Assembly (NCBI GenBank): GCA_964549595.1
Contig: CAZJWK010000029.1
Location: 1-25,390, forward strand
Source of the DNA: CAZQQN01 sp964549595
GTDB lineage: Bacteria > Bacteroidota > Bacteroidia > CAILMK01 > CAYYUA01
Direction: 5' to 3'
Length of the DNA stretch: 25,390 nucleotides
How positions within the stretch are numbered: position 1 is the first letter of the stretch; every line of letters begins with the position of its first letter. Made by a program: the position numbers and the translations under genes. Under the pieces are notes generated by a model that worked only from the letters and a program-made list of their open reading frames with translations, ran no database searches and had not been told where the DNA came from. Of the stretch, positions 1-7,629 are shown one piece after another.

Positions 1-1
1 G

Positions 2-481
2 GCCCCATGTAAAACCACAGCACTAAATTTCCACAAAAAATGGGGTAGAACCTTAAATAAGAAAATTGATGCCCGGGCCAAGCAAGGAAACATCAATGCC
101 TATCAATCTTCTTAATTGTCCGAGCCTTTATTGGATACCGAATTGGAGCAAAGGTGTACCGGTAAAAAACTACCTACCCATTAACCCCATGATCCAGTGG
201 AAAAGCTTAAATATGTCAGGAATAGGAATTTCAAGGAGATAGGTCATTTAATAGTTGTCGATGAATATTGATGCTTGAGGAGTGAAATCGAGTTAAAGAA
301 GAAAAGAGAAGCTTAACCCTTAAGTAAATGCATTGTCTATGCTGAATATTTACGAAAAAAAACGGAAAAAAGGGTTTTCTATTGGTTTAAATGGTAAGAT
401 GTGGCCAAAATTTTATCCATTGAGCTAAGGATTGGGTTTACGGAAGATTTCCTGTTTAACCTTAAAAACTTATTTGTTTAA
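2..481 (+). pseudogene. Possible decayed gldN/porN-like gene (T9SS component relic)
   Basis: No intact reading frame exists here, but the frame starting at base 2 reads as degraded protein with stops at 113, 182, 269, 314, 395 and 479 and no obvious frameshift. Three blocks look like GldN/PorN, the periplasmic T9SS and gliding protein. The first is 'QGNINAYQSS' (stop) 'LSEPLLDTELEQR', which fits the family pattern G-x-I-x-A-Y followed by S-L-[ST]-S and E-L-x-x-R. The second is 'DPVEKLKYVRN', compared with a D-P-x-x-I-x-K-Y-R-I stretch. The third is 'FYWFKW' (stop) 'DVAKIL' at 377-415, compared with L-F-W-I-Y-Y-P-D-V-R-x-V-L. The family comparison is from memory. The number of stops is about what random AT-rich sequence gives, so a chance resemblance is possible. 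If real, it is probably a redundant copy, since a T9SS substrate lies nearby. Confidence 0.35.
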
Positions 482-970
482 GCGGTATAATCGTTTGGGA
501 AGGTTTTTTCCTTAGCAGGCCAAAGCCAAACAGTTTAGAATTTTTAACCACGTAAAATATTGTTTTTCAGCATTTTTACTAAAAATTTCAATTTACTGTT
601 TACGCATCGGTTTTTAAAGATATTAAGGGAAAAGCAAATGGATGTTGATTTGCCAAAATCCATAAAATGGATTAAGGTATAAGGTAAGGCCCTTAATATT
701 GTAGAATGGAAATGCTTTTAGGGCGAACAAAGGGTATGGGCATGGAAGAAGGATTTATATCTGGATGGTTTCCGGGAAAAGGAAAAGTTGAGGAAGGAGG
801 GAACCATTGGAATTGAACAGAACCCTATACCCTGAAACAGGGGATTTGGAAATTCCGGGAGGGACAGATTTAATACCTTTGTTTTTTAATTTAACCAAAA
901 TATTTTTTTGCGGAAAAGTGTCTTTCTTCATTTTTTATAATTTTCTTAATTTAGAACTAAAATTAGTGGA
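482..970. other. Gene-free stretch upstream of the envelope cluster
   Basis: No open frame of credible length is present on either strand. The frame from the ATG at 638 continues with stops and is not recognisable; it could be further decayed coding sequence belonging to the relic on the left, or plain intergenic DNA. The last 100 bases are strongly T-rich and probably hold the promoter of the downstream gene cluster. Confidence 0.4.
874..881 (+). promoter_or_regulatory. Candidate -7 element (TACCTTTG) for the envelope cluster
   Basis: TACCTTTG fits the Bacteroidota -7 consensus TAnnTTTG and lies 89 bases before the first ATG of the cluster. The nearest TTTG upstream (845-848) is 25 bases away, longer than the usual spacer of about 19-21, so support is only moderate. 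Confidence 0.3.
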
Positions 971-1372
971 ATGAAAATTCTTACCATTTTTTCTCTGGTT
1001 TTTTTAATACTTGGTTTTGTGAGTTGTCGTCAGACAGGATGTTGTGATCCTGAAGCCAGAAATTTTAACGTGCAAAATGAAGAATGCAAGCCAAGTGAAT
1101 GCCGGTATGATTCTACCATTGTAACGTTCTACACGGATGATCCCGAGCCGGAAGACATTTGGCTTTATTTCCCAAGTGGTGGCGATTTACTGGGTCGTTT
1201 TACCGAACGGTACAATGCCAAGCCTGATTGCCACAGCAGGGGCTGCATAACGGTAAAATTACCCAACAGGGTTTATAGCTACGATATTGAGGATTCTGAC
1301 GGATCCTACAAAAGTGGTAGTATCCAACTTCAGGATGAGAATAAATGCCGGGTCGTAAAAATTAATATTTAG
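971..1372 (+). CDS. Small Cys-rich lipoprotein, unknown function
   Basis: The 133-residue product begins with a type II signal peptide, a hydrophobic stretch ending in G-F-V-S-C with the lipidated Cys at residue 19, so it should be anchored to a membrane. The mature N-terminus contains C24-C25-D-P-E-A-R-N-F-N, then Cys39 and Cys44-R-Y. This resembles short Cys motifs of the form C-x-D-P-x-A-x-N-[YF]-N...C-x-Y found in secreted Bacteroidota proteins. Two further Cys lie near residues 87 and 92, so disulfide bonding in the periplasm or at the surface is likely. The rest looks beta-rich. It is the first gene of a six-gene co-directional group, 50 bases before the next lipoprotein, and may be cotranscribed with it. 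I do not recognise the family beyond this. Confidence 0.75.
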   Translation: MKILTIFSLVFLILGFVSCRQTGCCDPEARNFNVQNEECKPSECRYDSTIVTFYTDDPEPEDIWLYFPSGGDLLGRFTERYNAKPDCHSRGCITVKLPNRVYSYDIEDSDGSYKSGSIQLQDENKCRVVKINI

Positions 1373-1422
1373 CGTTTTGATAGGTAGTAAAAATTTTTGA
1401 TGAACTTTAAAAAGGCCGTTTT

Positions 1423-1962
1423 ATGACAAGCCGTAAACTATTGTTAAAAGCGATTTTATGCATTGTAGTCATTGTCGGTTGGCAATGTAACACCAAGAAA
1501 CTTTCTTATAAGTATGAAACTGAAGGTGTGGAGCAAGGACAACAAGGTAACGTAATGTTTAAGGTTTATTCTTATGGAGAAACAGTGGAAGAGGCCGTTA
1601 AAAGGGCTAAAATGGATGCCGTGCATGCCGTTTTGTTCAAAGGGGTTCCGGGTACTAACGTGGAAGATCCGCTTGTAAAAAACCCTACGAAAGCCCAGGA
1701 AGAGCATTCCGATTATTTTAAGGAATTTTTTGGGGTGGAATTGCTCAAAAAGCGTATGAGAAGCAAAGGCGGTTTACGTTACGGTAAAAAAAGTGCTGAT
1801 TACAGGCTTTATGTAGAACGATCCAGTGATGGTTCTATTAAGCCCGGGGACCGGATCAAAGTGGAAGGCGGCTATAAGGTTGGGGTTATGGTTTCCGTAA
1901 ACCATAAGCAACTGCGCAAACGTCTTGAAGATGACGGCATCGTAAAAGAATTTGGATTATAA
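1423..1962 (+). CDS. LPP20-like conserved lipoprotein
   Basis: The 179-residue product has a type II signal peptide (V-G-W-Q-C, lipidated Cys22). The mature part has a region around residues 47-76 (VMFKVYSYGETVEEAVKRAK followed by a helix leading to V-L-F-K-G-V) in which a beta strand is followed by an amphipathic helix rich in Ala, Lys and Glu. This is typical of LPP20-like and FlgT/CsgG-associated envelope lipoproteins. I remember very similar Bacteroides proteins (Y-E-V-E-x-L-G-x-G..., V-I-F-K-G-I) encoded beside DUF6175 proteins, but have not searched. The C-terminus is basic (KQLRKRLEDDGIVKEF). It lies 38 bases before the DUF6175 gene, supporting an operon. The biochemical role is unknown; a structural or accessory part of an envelope complex is inferred. 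Confidence 0.75.
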   Translation: MTSRKLLLKAILCIVVIVGWQCNTKKLSYKYETEGVEQGQQGNVMFKVYSYGETVEEAVKRAKMDAVHAVLFKGVPGTNVEDPLVKNPTKAQEEHSDYFKEFFGVELLKKRMRSKGGLRYGKKSADYRLYVERSSDGSIKPGDRIKVEGGYKVGVMVSVNHKQLRKRLEDDGIVKEFGL

Positions 1963-2000
1963 AAAGCTTTAATTTATTGTTTAAACTCAAATAAAAGGCT

Positions 2001-3017
2001 ATGAAACCAAAACAAACTATAATCACCTTAATGGTAATTTTTGGGATTGCTGTAAGTAACGTAATGGGGCAAGCCTCCAAAAAGCAACCCTCCATCATGG
2101 TAATGCCCCAGGATAATTGGTGCATTGAACAAGGGTATTACAATACGGTAGAAAATCCGGAAACCGGCAAAAAGAAAAAAGTACCTGATTACAAAGAAGC
2201 TTTCCAGGAAAGCCAGGACGTGGGTTTGGCCATTAGTAAGATCGGAGAAATTTTTAGTGACCGGGGTTTTCCCTTAAAAGACATGGAGCAGCGTTTAAAG
2301 AATATCGAGGAAGAAAAAGCTTTGGACGAGGTCGAAGAAGGCGGAAGAGGAACCAAAAAGACGTTAAAAGAAAAATTACTGAATAAGGCCAAAGCGGACA
2401 TAATTCTTTACCTGAACTGGGATGTTAATAAGCAAGGCCCTTATAAACGGGTGACTTTTCAGTTGGATGCCATTGACCCATACACAGCCGAGCAAGTTGG
2501 TGCGGCAAGTGGTACCGGCCCAAAAAATACGGGTTCACTGGATGTGTTATTGGAAGAAGCAGTCCTGGAAAATGTAACCAACCTGCAGTCTCAAATGCAG
2601 GAGTATTTCAATGATCTGAATGAAAATGGACGTAAAATCAAAATGCGGATCAAAATCTCCAATAGTAGTAACCTCACGTTAAAAGATTACTGCAGTAGCA
2701 GTGAGCAATTTCAGATAGGTCAGATGTTTAAAGACGCTGTCAGGTATTTTCAAAAGCAAAATGAATCTGTTAGCCAGAACTTTCGTACAGGCGGGCTAAA
2801 AACCAATACTCTGAATTTTAAAATGATTCGCATACCGATGTTTTACGAAAGGGAATCCGCTTTTGGCGGGGGAAAGACCAAGGTGGCTATGAATGCTACA
2901 AATTTTAGTGAGAAAATTAAAACGCTGGTGGCCAAGAAATGCGATGCCCTTGAAAAAGAAAATATAAAAGTTACCGGTATTGGTTTAGGAGAAGCCTCTT
3001 TGACAATTGTTGGTTAA
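2001..3017 (+). CDS. DUF6175 family exported protein
   Basis: The 338-residue product has a cleavable signal peptide (about residues 1-24, ending V-M-G-Q). It then carries the hallmarks I associate with DUF6175: PSIMVMPQDNWCIEQGY (31-47), V-P-D-Y-K-E-A-F-Q-E-S, S-D-R-G-F-P-L-K-D-M-E, then K-A-K-A-D-I-I-L-Y-L-N-W and a G-A-A-S-G-T-G segment. The 'exported parameter then ADIIL' layout resembles the ligand-free alpha/beta fold of CsgG/TolB-N-like envelope proteins, but this is only an impression. An acidic and basic helical section (about 95-130) may be a coiled coil. No catalytic motif is visible. It sits third in the co-directional cluster, 38 bases after the LPP20-like gene and 24 bases before the next gene, so translation and function are probably coupled to them. 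Confidence 0.8.
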   Translation: MKPKQTIITLMVIFGIAVSNVMGQASKKQPSIMVMPQDNWCIEQGYYNTVENPETGKKKKVPDYKEAFQESQDVGLAISKIGEIFSDRGFPLKDMEQRLKNIEEEKALDEVEEGGRGTKKTLKEKLLNKAKADIILYLNWDVNKQGPYKRVTFQLDAIDPYTAEQVGAASGTGPKNTGSLDVLLEEAVLENVTNLQSQMQEYFNDLNENGRKIKMRIKISNSSNLTLKDYCSSSEQFQIGQMFKDAVRYFQKQNESVSQNFRTGGLKTNTLNFKMIRIPMFYERESAFGGGKTKVAMNATNFSEKIKTLVAKKCDALEKENIKVTGIGLGEASLTIVG

Positions 3018-3041
3018 TAAAATCTTTAAAATGCTGTTTTT

Positions 3042-3965
3042 ATGCGTTACTTAAAATATTTACTTATTGTTGGTTTGTTATTTTGGGGCTTTAAAGGCAT
3101 TTCCCAGGAAAATACTGAATCTTCGGGTTCCGGAATTGCCCTGAATATAATTGTCCCGAATCTGGGCGAACATTTTGACCAGAGCGACCAGTCCACTTTG
3201 GAATCCCGCCTGCAGCAAATGGCTACTAACTATGGAATCGGTGGGGCCAGTTTTAATCCCAATTTTGTTTTAGTCCCCAATGTGGTTATTGATGAGTATA
3301 AAACCATCGGAAGTGCACCTCCACGGACGTTGGCCAAAATTGAAGTGATTCTGAAAATTGGGAATGCCCAATCGAAAACCATTTTCTCTACTGCTTCCAT
3401 GAAAGCTACCGGTGTTGGTGAGACGAAAGATGAAGCTTTGAGTGAAGCCATAGGTAAAATAGAAACGGAAGATGACAAGGTTAAAGATTTCGTGAAAGGT
3501 GCCAAGGAAGATATTATTTCCTACTACAATGAACAATGTGACAAAATCCTAAAAAAAGCTTCTGCCAATGCGGAATCCGAAAATTTTAATAAAGCCTTCA
3601 GGCTTTTAAACCAAATTCCTTCCGGGGCTCAATGCTACGAAAAAGCTATGAACAAAGTGGAGGCGGTGTTCAAAAAATACCAGGAAACCCGCTGTTCAAA
3701 ATTATTATCCCGAGCCAAAGCTGCTTACGGGGCAGGAGATATGGAAACAGCTGCCAGGTTTTTGGCCCTAATTCCTTCCAGTAGTGAGTGCAGTAAAAAA
3801 GCTGAGGAATTGTCTTCAGAAATGAAGGAGGAAAGATTGGATAAATATGAAAAGGAATCTGACATAAGAAAATTAAGGGTTGAAGCGGCCAAAGACATTG
3901 CCATAACCTTTGGTGAAAACCAACCGGATAAAAAAGTGGATATAAGGTTTCTAAAAGCTGATTAA
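3042..3965 (+). CDS. Exported protein with two Cys-bounded helical repeats
   Basis: The 307-residue product has a signal peptide (about 1-21, ending G-I-S-Q). Residues 32-160 form an N-terminal domain with a beta strand (IALNIIVPNLG), a middle part running to V-I-D-E-Y-K, then K-A-T-G-V-G-E-T-K-D-E-A and Y-Y-N-E-Q-C. Residues 166-257 hold two TPR-like helical repeats: Cys166...Cys198 and Cys218...Cys250, each pair exactly 32 residues apart and the copies offset by 52. Both copies share L-L-x-x-I-P-S. The C-terminus is charged and helical. The stop codon is immediately followed by the ATG of the next gene (zero spacing), strong evidence for translational coupling with the 640-residue outer-membrane protein. 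I recall similar Bacteroides hypothetical proteins next to DUF6175 genes. Function is unknown; a periplasmic scaffold is a reasonable guess. Confidence 0.78.
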   Translation: MRYLKYLLIVGLLFWGFKGISQENTESSGSGIALNIIVPNLGEHFDQSDQSTLESRLQQMATNYGIGGASFNPNFVLVPNVVIDEYKTIGSAPPRTLAKIEVILKIGNAQSKTIFSTASMKATGVGETKDEALSEAIGKIETEDDKVKDFVKGAKEDIISYYNEQCDKILKKASANAESENFNKAFRLLNQIPSGAQCYEKAMNKVEAVFKKYQETRCSKLLSRAKAAYGAGDMETAARFLALIPSSSECSKKAEELSSEMKEERLDKYEKESDIRKLRVEAAKDIAITFGENQPDKKVDIRFLKAD

Positions 3966-5888
3966 ATGGGGATTCGTTTCTTATTTTGCTTTTTTTTTGG
4001 ACTTAGTGTTTCGGTTGGTTCTTTGTTGGGGCAAAGCAATGATTTAAATCCTGATTACAACCGGAATGCTTTGACGCCTGTCTTACTTAAAAATGATTCC
4101 CTTGATTTGGAATATTCTTTAAAGCCCGGTTTTCAGGATTTAAAAATCCCGAAAAAGTTTGACGATAATAAAATAAATGACCTTGGTTTGCCGGTTACCC
4201 TGCCCTCCTATGAATTGCCCGAACCCAAAGAGGAAAAGGAAGAGAAAAAAGAAGAGGACACAAAATCTGGTGGGGGGCAGGTAGGAAATAAATTGGTGGA
4301 AGCTGCTACTAATGAGGCAAATAATAAAGCCTTAAGTATGGCCACTGAGACATTGAATAAACCCCTTTATGATTCAATCATTCGCCATCAATTAAGCAAA
4401 CACGGTGTGAATAAGGAAATAGTGGATAGCCTTTATAATGCGGATAGTGCCGGCAGGTATTCCATGGATAAGCTTATTGAAAGGGCTAAATATAACCTGA
4501 CAGATGCTGAAGTAATCCGCCTGAAAAATACGGCAAAAGGATTTGAGCAAGGTTCAGAGGACTATAAGTGGGCTAGTAAGATACTTTCTTCTAATTACCT
4601 GGTGGGATTCTATTTCCACGATATCCAAAGGCTTAATAAAAAAGATGGTAAGAATGGTGGTGATGGAGAGGAAGAAAAGAAATTTCGGGGTTACAAAGCT
4701 TTGGTAAGTGCTTTTTTATATCGGCTTGATTTTAATGATTCCATACAAGCGGTATTTTACAACCAATGCTGGGCCGGAGCCAATTCAGATGAGCAATCCT
4801 TAAAGGAGGCCTTGGATGCCAGGGAAGAAATGGAATATCCCTTAGAAAAAGCTGGTAATTTTCATTTTACCGTAATTTCCAGAGATTATGTCGGTCCTGA
4901 TAAAGGCAGTACTTTTTACCAAAAGCGTTTGCAAAAGCTACCCCAAAAAAGCCTGGAAAAAACTATTGAAAAAGCAGAGCAAAAAGTAAGGGCTTTTAAA
5001 GTACAGTCTCCTTTGATAGAATACAACCCATTTCCTTTTTCTTTTGGTTGGTCGAAAATCGGGACAAAAGAAGGCCTTCAGCCGGATGACCGTTATTTTG
5101 TTTATGAATATGTCAGTGGGGATAGTGGTGTGAAAAAAAAGCAAAAAGGCGTAGTGAGGGCTACTAATGTCGTCAATAATGACACCTTAGCCACAGGAAA
5201 TACTGAGCCTTCTAAATTTATTCAAACCGCAGGATGGGGTTTAGGCAAAGGCATGTTAATGGAACAAAAGCCTGACCGGGGGATTAGTATTGCTCTGGGA
5301 TACATGAACCATGGCAGGCCTTACTTAAATGCGAGGTTAGAACTAAGGATCAGTAAATCATTGAATTTATCTCCGAGCTGGCACGCCTATGGGGATTATT
5401 CCATTGCAGCCAGTGAAATTTCCGGATTCGAAAAAGATGAGGTGAACGTATACCCCGGAAATGACACAACCACTTACGAAACGGATGGAGAAGTGCGTGC
5501 CTTTGGGTTTGGTGTAAGCAAAGAATTTTATTTTCTGAAATGGTTTCACATATCGCCTTATTTGGGGCTTCGAAGGGAAAAGGCCAAATTTTCTGATTCC
5601 ACTTTTAACGATTATTTAGAGGAAAACCTAACGGTTAATCCGGTTGAAAAGAAATGGACGGTTGATGCCGGTGCGAGGTTTGGTTTTAACCTGACCCATT
5701 GGTTGAAAATAAGGGGATCATGGGGTTTTTCGCCTTTAAGTTATTCCACTAAGGAAAGTCTTTATGGAAAAGACGTAAACCCGGAAATGGGGTCTTTAAT
5801 CCCAGGTTTAAAAGCCGGAGATTCCAATCCCTTTTACCTGAAGCGGGATAGGTACAAATGGGAAATCATGCTCAGGGTGAACTTTTGA
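3966..5888 (+). CDS. Outer-membrane protein, paralogue 1 of the envelope cluster
   Basis: The 640-residue product has a signal peptide ending near residue 23 (S-L-L-G-Q). It then has a proline/glutamate/lysine-rich low-complexity linker (about 84-103), a helical domain (about 135-220) containing YSMDKLIERAKYNLTDAEV and R-L-K-N-T-A-K-G-F, and a second domain with FLYRLDFND and Y-N-Q-C-W. Around 363-382 comes SKIGTKEGLQPDDRYFVYE, and finally about 200 residues of alternating beta strands ending in M-L-R-V-N-F. A terminal aromatic residue and strand pattern suit an outer-membrane beta-barrel. It is about 80 residues longer than its neighbour, largely because of the linker and insertions. The start directly abuts the previous stop. 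I recall Bacteroides proteins with the same domain order annotated as hypothetical. No enzymatic motif is seen. Confidence 0.75.
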   Translation: MGIRFLFCFFFGLSVSVGSLLGQSNDLNPDYNRNALTPVLLKNDSLDLEYSLKPGFQDLKIPKKFDDNKINDLGLPVTLPSYELPEPKEEKEEKKEEDTKSGGGQVGNKLVEAATNEANNKALSMATETLNKPLYDSIIRHQLSKHGVNKEIVDSLYNADSAGRYSMDKLIERAKYNLTDAEVIRLKNTAKGFEQGSEDYKWASKILSSNYLVGFYFHDIQRLNKKDGKNGGDGEEEKKFRGYKALVSAFLYRLDFNDSIQAVFYNQCWAGANSDEQSLKEALDAREEMEYPLEKAGNFHFTVISRDYVGPDKGSTFYQKRLQKLPQKSLEKTIEKAEQKVRAFKVQSPLIEYNPFPFSFGWSKIGTKEGLQPDDRYFVYEYVSGDSGVKKKQKGVVRATNVVNNDTLATGNTEPSKFIQTAGWGLGKGMLMEQKPDRGISIALGYMNHGRPYLNARLELRISKSLNLSPSWHAYGDYSIAASEISGFEKDEVNVYPGNDTTTYETDGEVRAFGFGVSKEFYFLKWFHISPYLGLRREKAKFSDSTFNDYLEENLTVNPVEKKWTVDAGARFGFNLTHWLKIRGSWGFSPLSYSTKESLYGKDVNPEMGSLIPGLKAGDSNPFYLKRDRYKWEIMLRVNF

Positions 5889-5923
5889 ATTTACCTTTTT
5901 AAAACCATAAAAAAATCATCGCT

Positions 5924-7606
5924 ATGAATGGCAAAATGTATAACCGGCTGCTAACAATACTGCTTTTTTCCTGTATGCTCGCTTTGTTTAAGCCAGTCCT
6001 TTCTCAAGCCCAAAATGTGGAGCTTGATTATACCCGGAAAGGGATTACCCCGATTTTTATCATGCCGGAGTTTTCTGATTATCCGGATGAATTTGATTCG
6101 CCAAAAGAAGCTTTTAAGGCTGCTTTTAAACAAATGGAGCTTCCCGAAAAGGTTGACGATAACCGGATTCAGGATTGCATTATTGTGGATGAAGACCTTT
6201 CTCCTTCCCTGGATTTTGTTTTTGGGGAAGGATATAAGCATGATCATGTCCAGGAAGTCCTAAAGGAGAAAAATACCGTCAGGCAAGTTATTGATACCAT
6301 TTTTGATGCCGATAAGGAAGGCCGTTATTCCATGAATGAATTAATCAACCGGGTTAAGTACGACCTTAGTGACCGGGAGGTTAGAAGGCTAAAAAATACA
6401 GCTAAAGGATTTGACCAGGGAGCCAGGGATGTCAAATGGATCAACAAGATCTTGAAATCCAACTACATTTTTGCTTTCAGGTTTAAGCACATCAAGTCTG
6501 CTGAAACCATGAGGGAAGAAGGTAATACCAGAATTGAGGAAGATGATACAGGTTATTCAGCAAAGGGGCATGTTTTCATTTACCGGGTGGATATGAATGA
6601 TACCATACGAAATAAATTTTTTAACAGGTGTTGGGCAGGTGAAAACAGCAGTGAAAAGGAGCTTCAGGAAGCTTTAAAAGCGCGAAAAAATATGGAGTTT
6701 GATTTTGATTATGTGGATCAAACTCAATTTGGAAACCAAAAACCACGGCAAAGTTTAGGGAAGATGGTGGAGAAGGATACGCTTTCCAAAAAAGATAAAT
6801 TCCTCCGAATTCCTCAATTGTCATTTTACAATGCTAAGTGGAATTTTGAAAATAAAATGAACGTGACCGGCGAAACCGAACGGTTTGATCAGGTTAAAAC
6901 CTCCGTTTTTAAAACGGGCTATTTTCCTTTTTTTTACGGTTATTCCAAAATAGGTACGAAGGAAGGTTTAAAACCGGACGACCGTTTTTATGTATACGAA
7001 AATGTGATGGTTGATGGTGAGGAGCAGCAAAAATTAAGAGGGGTCTTGAGGGCTACCAGCAATATAACCGAAAATGATACCATTTCATCCGGGGATATGG
7101 AACCTTCCAGGTTTGTTCAAACATACGGCAAACCCCTGGGAAAAGGAATGTTAGTCAAACAAAACAAAGGGGGCGTCATTGGGCTTTCCTTAGGATGGCT
7201 CTATCATGGGCGACATTACCTGAATGGGCAATGGGAACTTCGTTTAAGCGATTTGTTTAGTTTTTCCAATGGCATTTATTTCTACCAGGATATCGGCTAT
7301 GCCACTGAAAACTTTTCTTCTGACGAGGAAGATATTTACCATACGGAACTTGGCTTAAGCAAAATGCTGTATATAATGCGGGACTTACATTTGTCTCCCT
7401 ATGCCGGTCTGAAAGTCGCTCCCAATTTTACTTATGATTTAGGCGTGAGGCTGGACCTTAACCTAAACCACTGGTTGAAGCTAAGAACATCTTTTGGTCA
7501 TGCCCCCATAGATTATTCGCAGGATGATGGAAGGGAAAGGTTGCTCAATAATTTCAGTAGTGATTTTCCAAGCAAATGGTCGGTGATGCTAAGGGCTAAG
7601 TTTTAA
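5924..7606 (+). CDS. Outer-membrane protein, paralogue 2 of the envelope cluster
   Basis: The 560-residue product is a clear paralogue of the preceding 640-residue protein. Shared blocks are R-Y-S-M-[ND]-x-L-I-x-R near residue 134, RLKNTAKGFDQG (155-166), F-x-Y-R-V-D-M-N-D (219-226), SKIGTKEGLKPDDRFYVYE (341-359), E-P-S-R-F-V-Q-T (393-400), L-G-K-G-M-L (405-410), and H-G-R-x-Y-L-N followed by a run of barrel strands ending in M-L-R-A-K-F. Its signal peptide (about 1-30) may start at Met1 or Met5. It lacks the Glu/Lys-rich linker of its partner. It starts 35 bases after the upstream stop, so it is probably the last gene of the operon. It converges tail to tail with the giant PKD gene only 23 bases away, with no clear terminator between them. 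A hetero-oligomer with its paralogue is an inference. Confidence 0.75.
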   Translation: MNGKMYNRLLTILLFSCMLALFKPVLSQAQNVELDYTRKGITPIFIMPEFSDYPDEFDSPKEAFKAAFKQMELPEKVDDNRIQDCIIVDEDLSPSLDFVFGEGYKHDHVQEVLKEKNTVRQVIDTIFDADKEGRYSMNELINRVKYDLSDREVRRLKNTAKGFDQGARDVKWINKILKSNYIFAFRFKHIKSAETMREEGNTRIEEDDTGYSAKGHVFIYRVDMNDTIRNKFFNRCWAGENSSEKELQEALKARKNMEFDFDYVDQTQFGNQKPRQSLGKMVEKDTLSKKDKFLRIPQLSFYNAKWNFENKMNVTGETERFDQVKTSVFKTGYFPFFYGYSKIGTKEGLKPDDRFYVYENVMVDGEEQQKLRGVLRATSNITENDTISSGDMEPSRFVQTYGKPLGKGMLVKQNKGGVIGLSLGWLYHGRHYLNGQWELRLSDLFSFSNGIYFYQDIGYATENFSSDEEDIYHTELGLSKMLYIMRDLHLSPYAGLKVAPNFTYDLGVRLDLNLNHWLKLRTSFGHAPIDYSQDDGRERLLNNFSSDFPSKWSVMLRAKF

Positions 7607-7629
7607 GGTTTGGGTTGGCTTTTGAAGTC

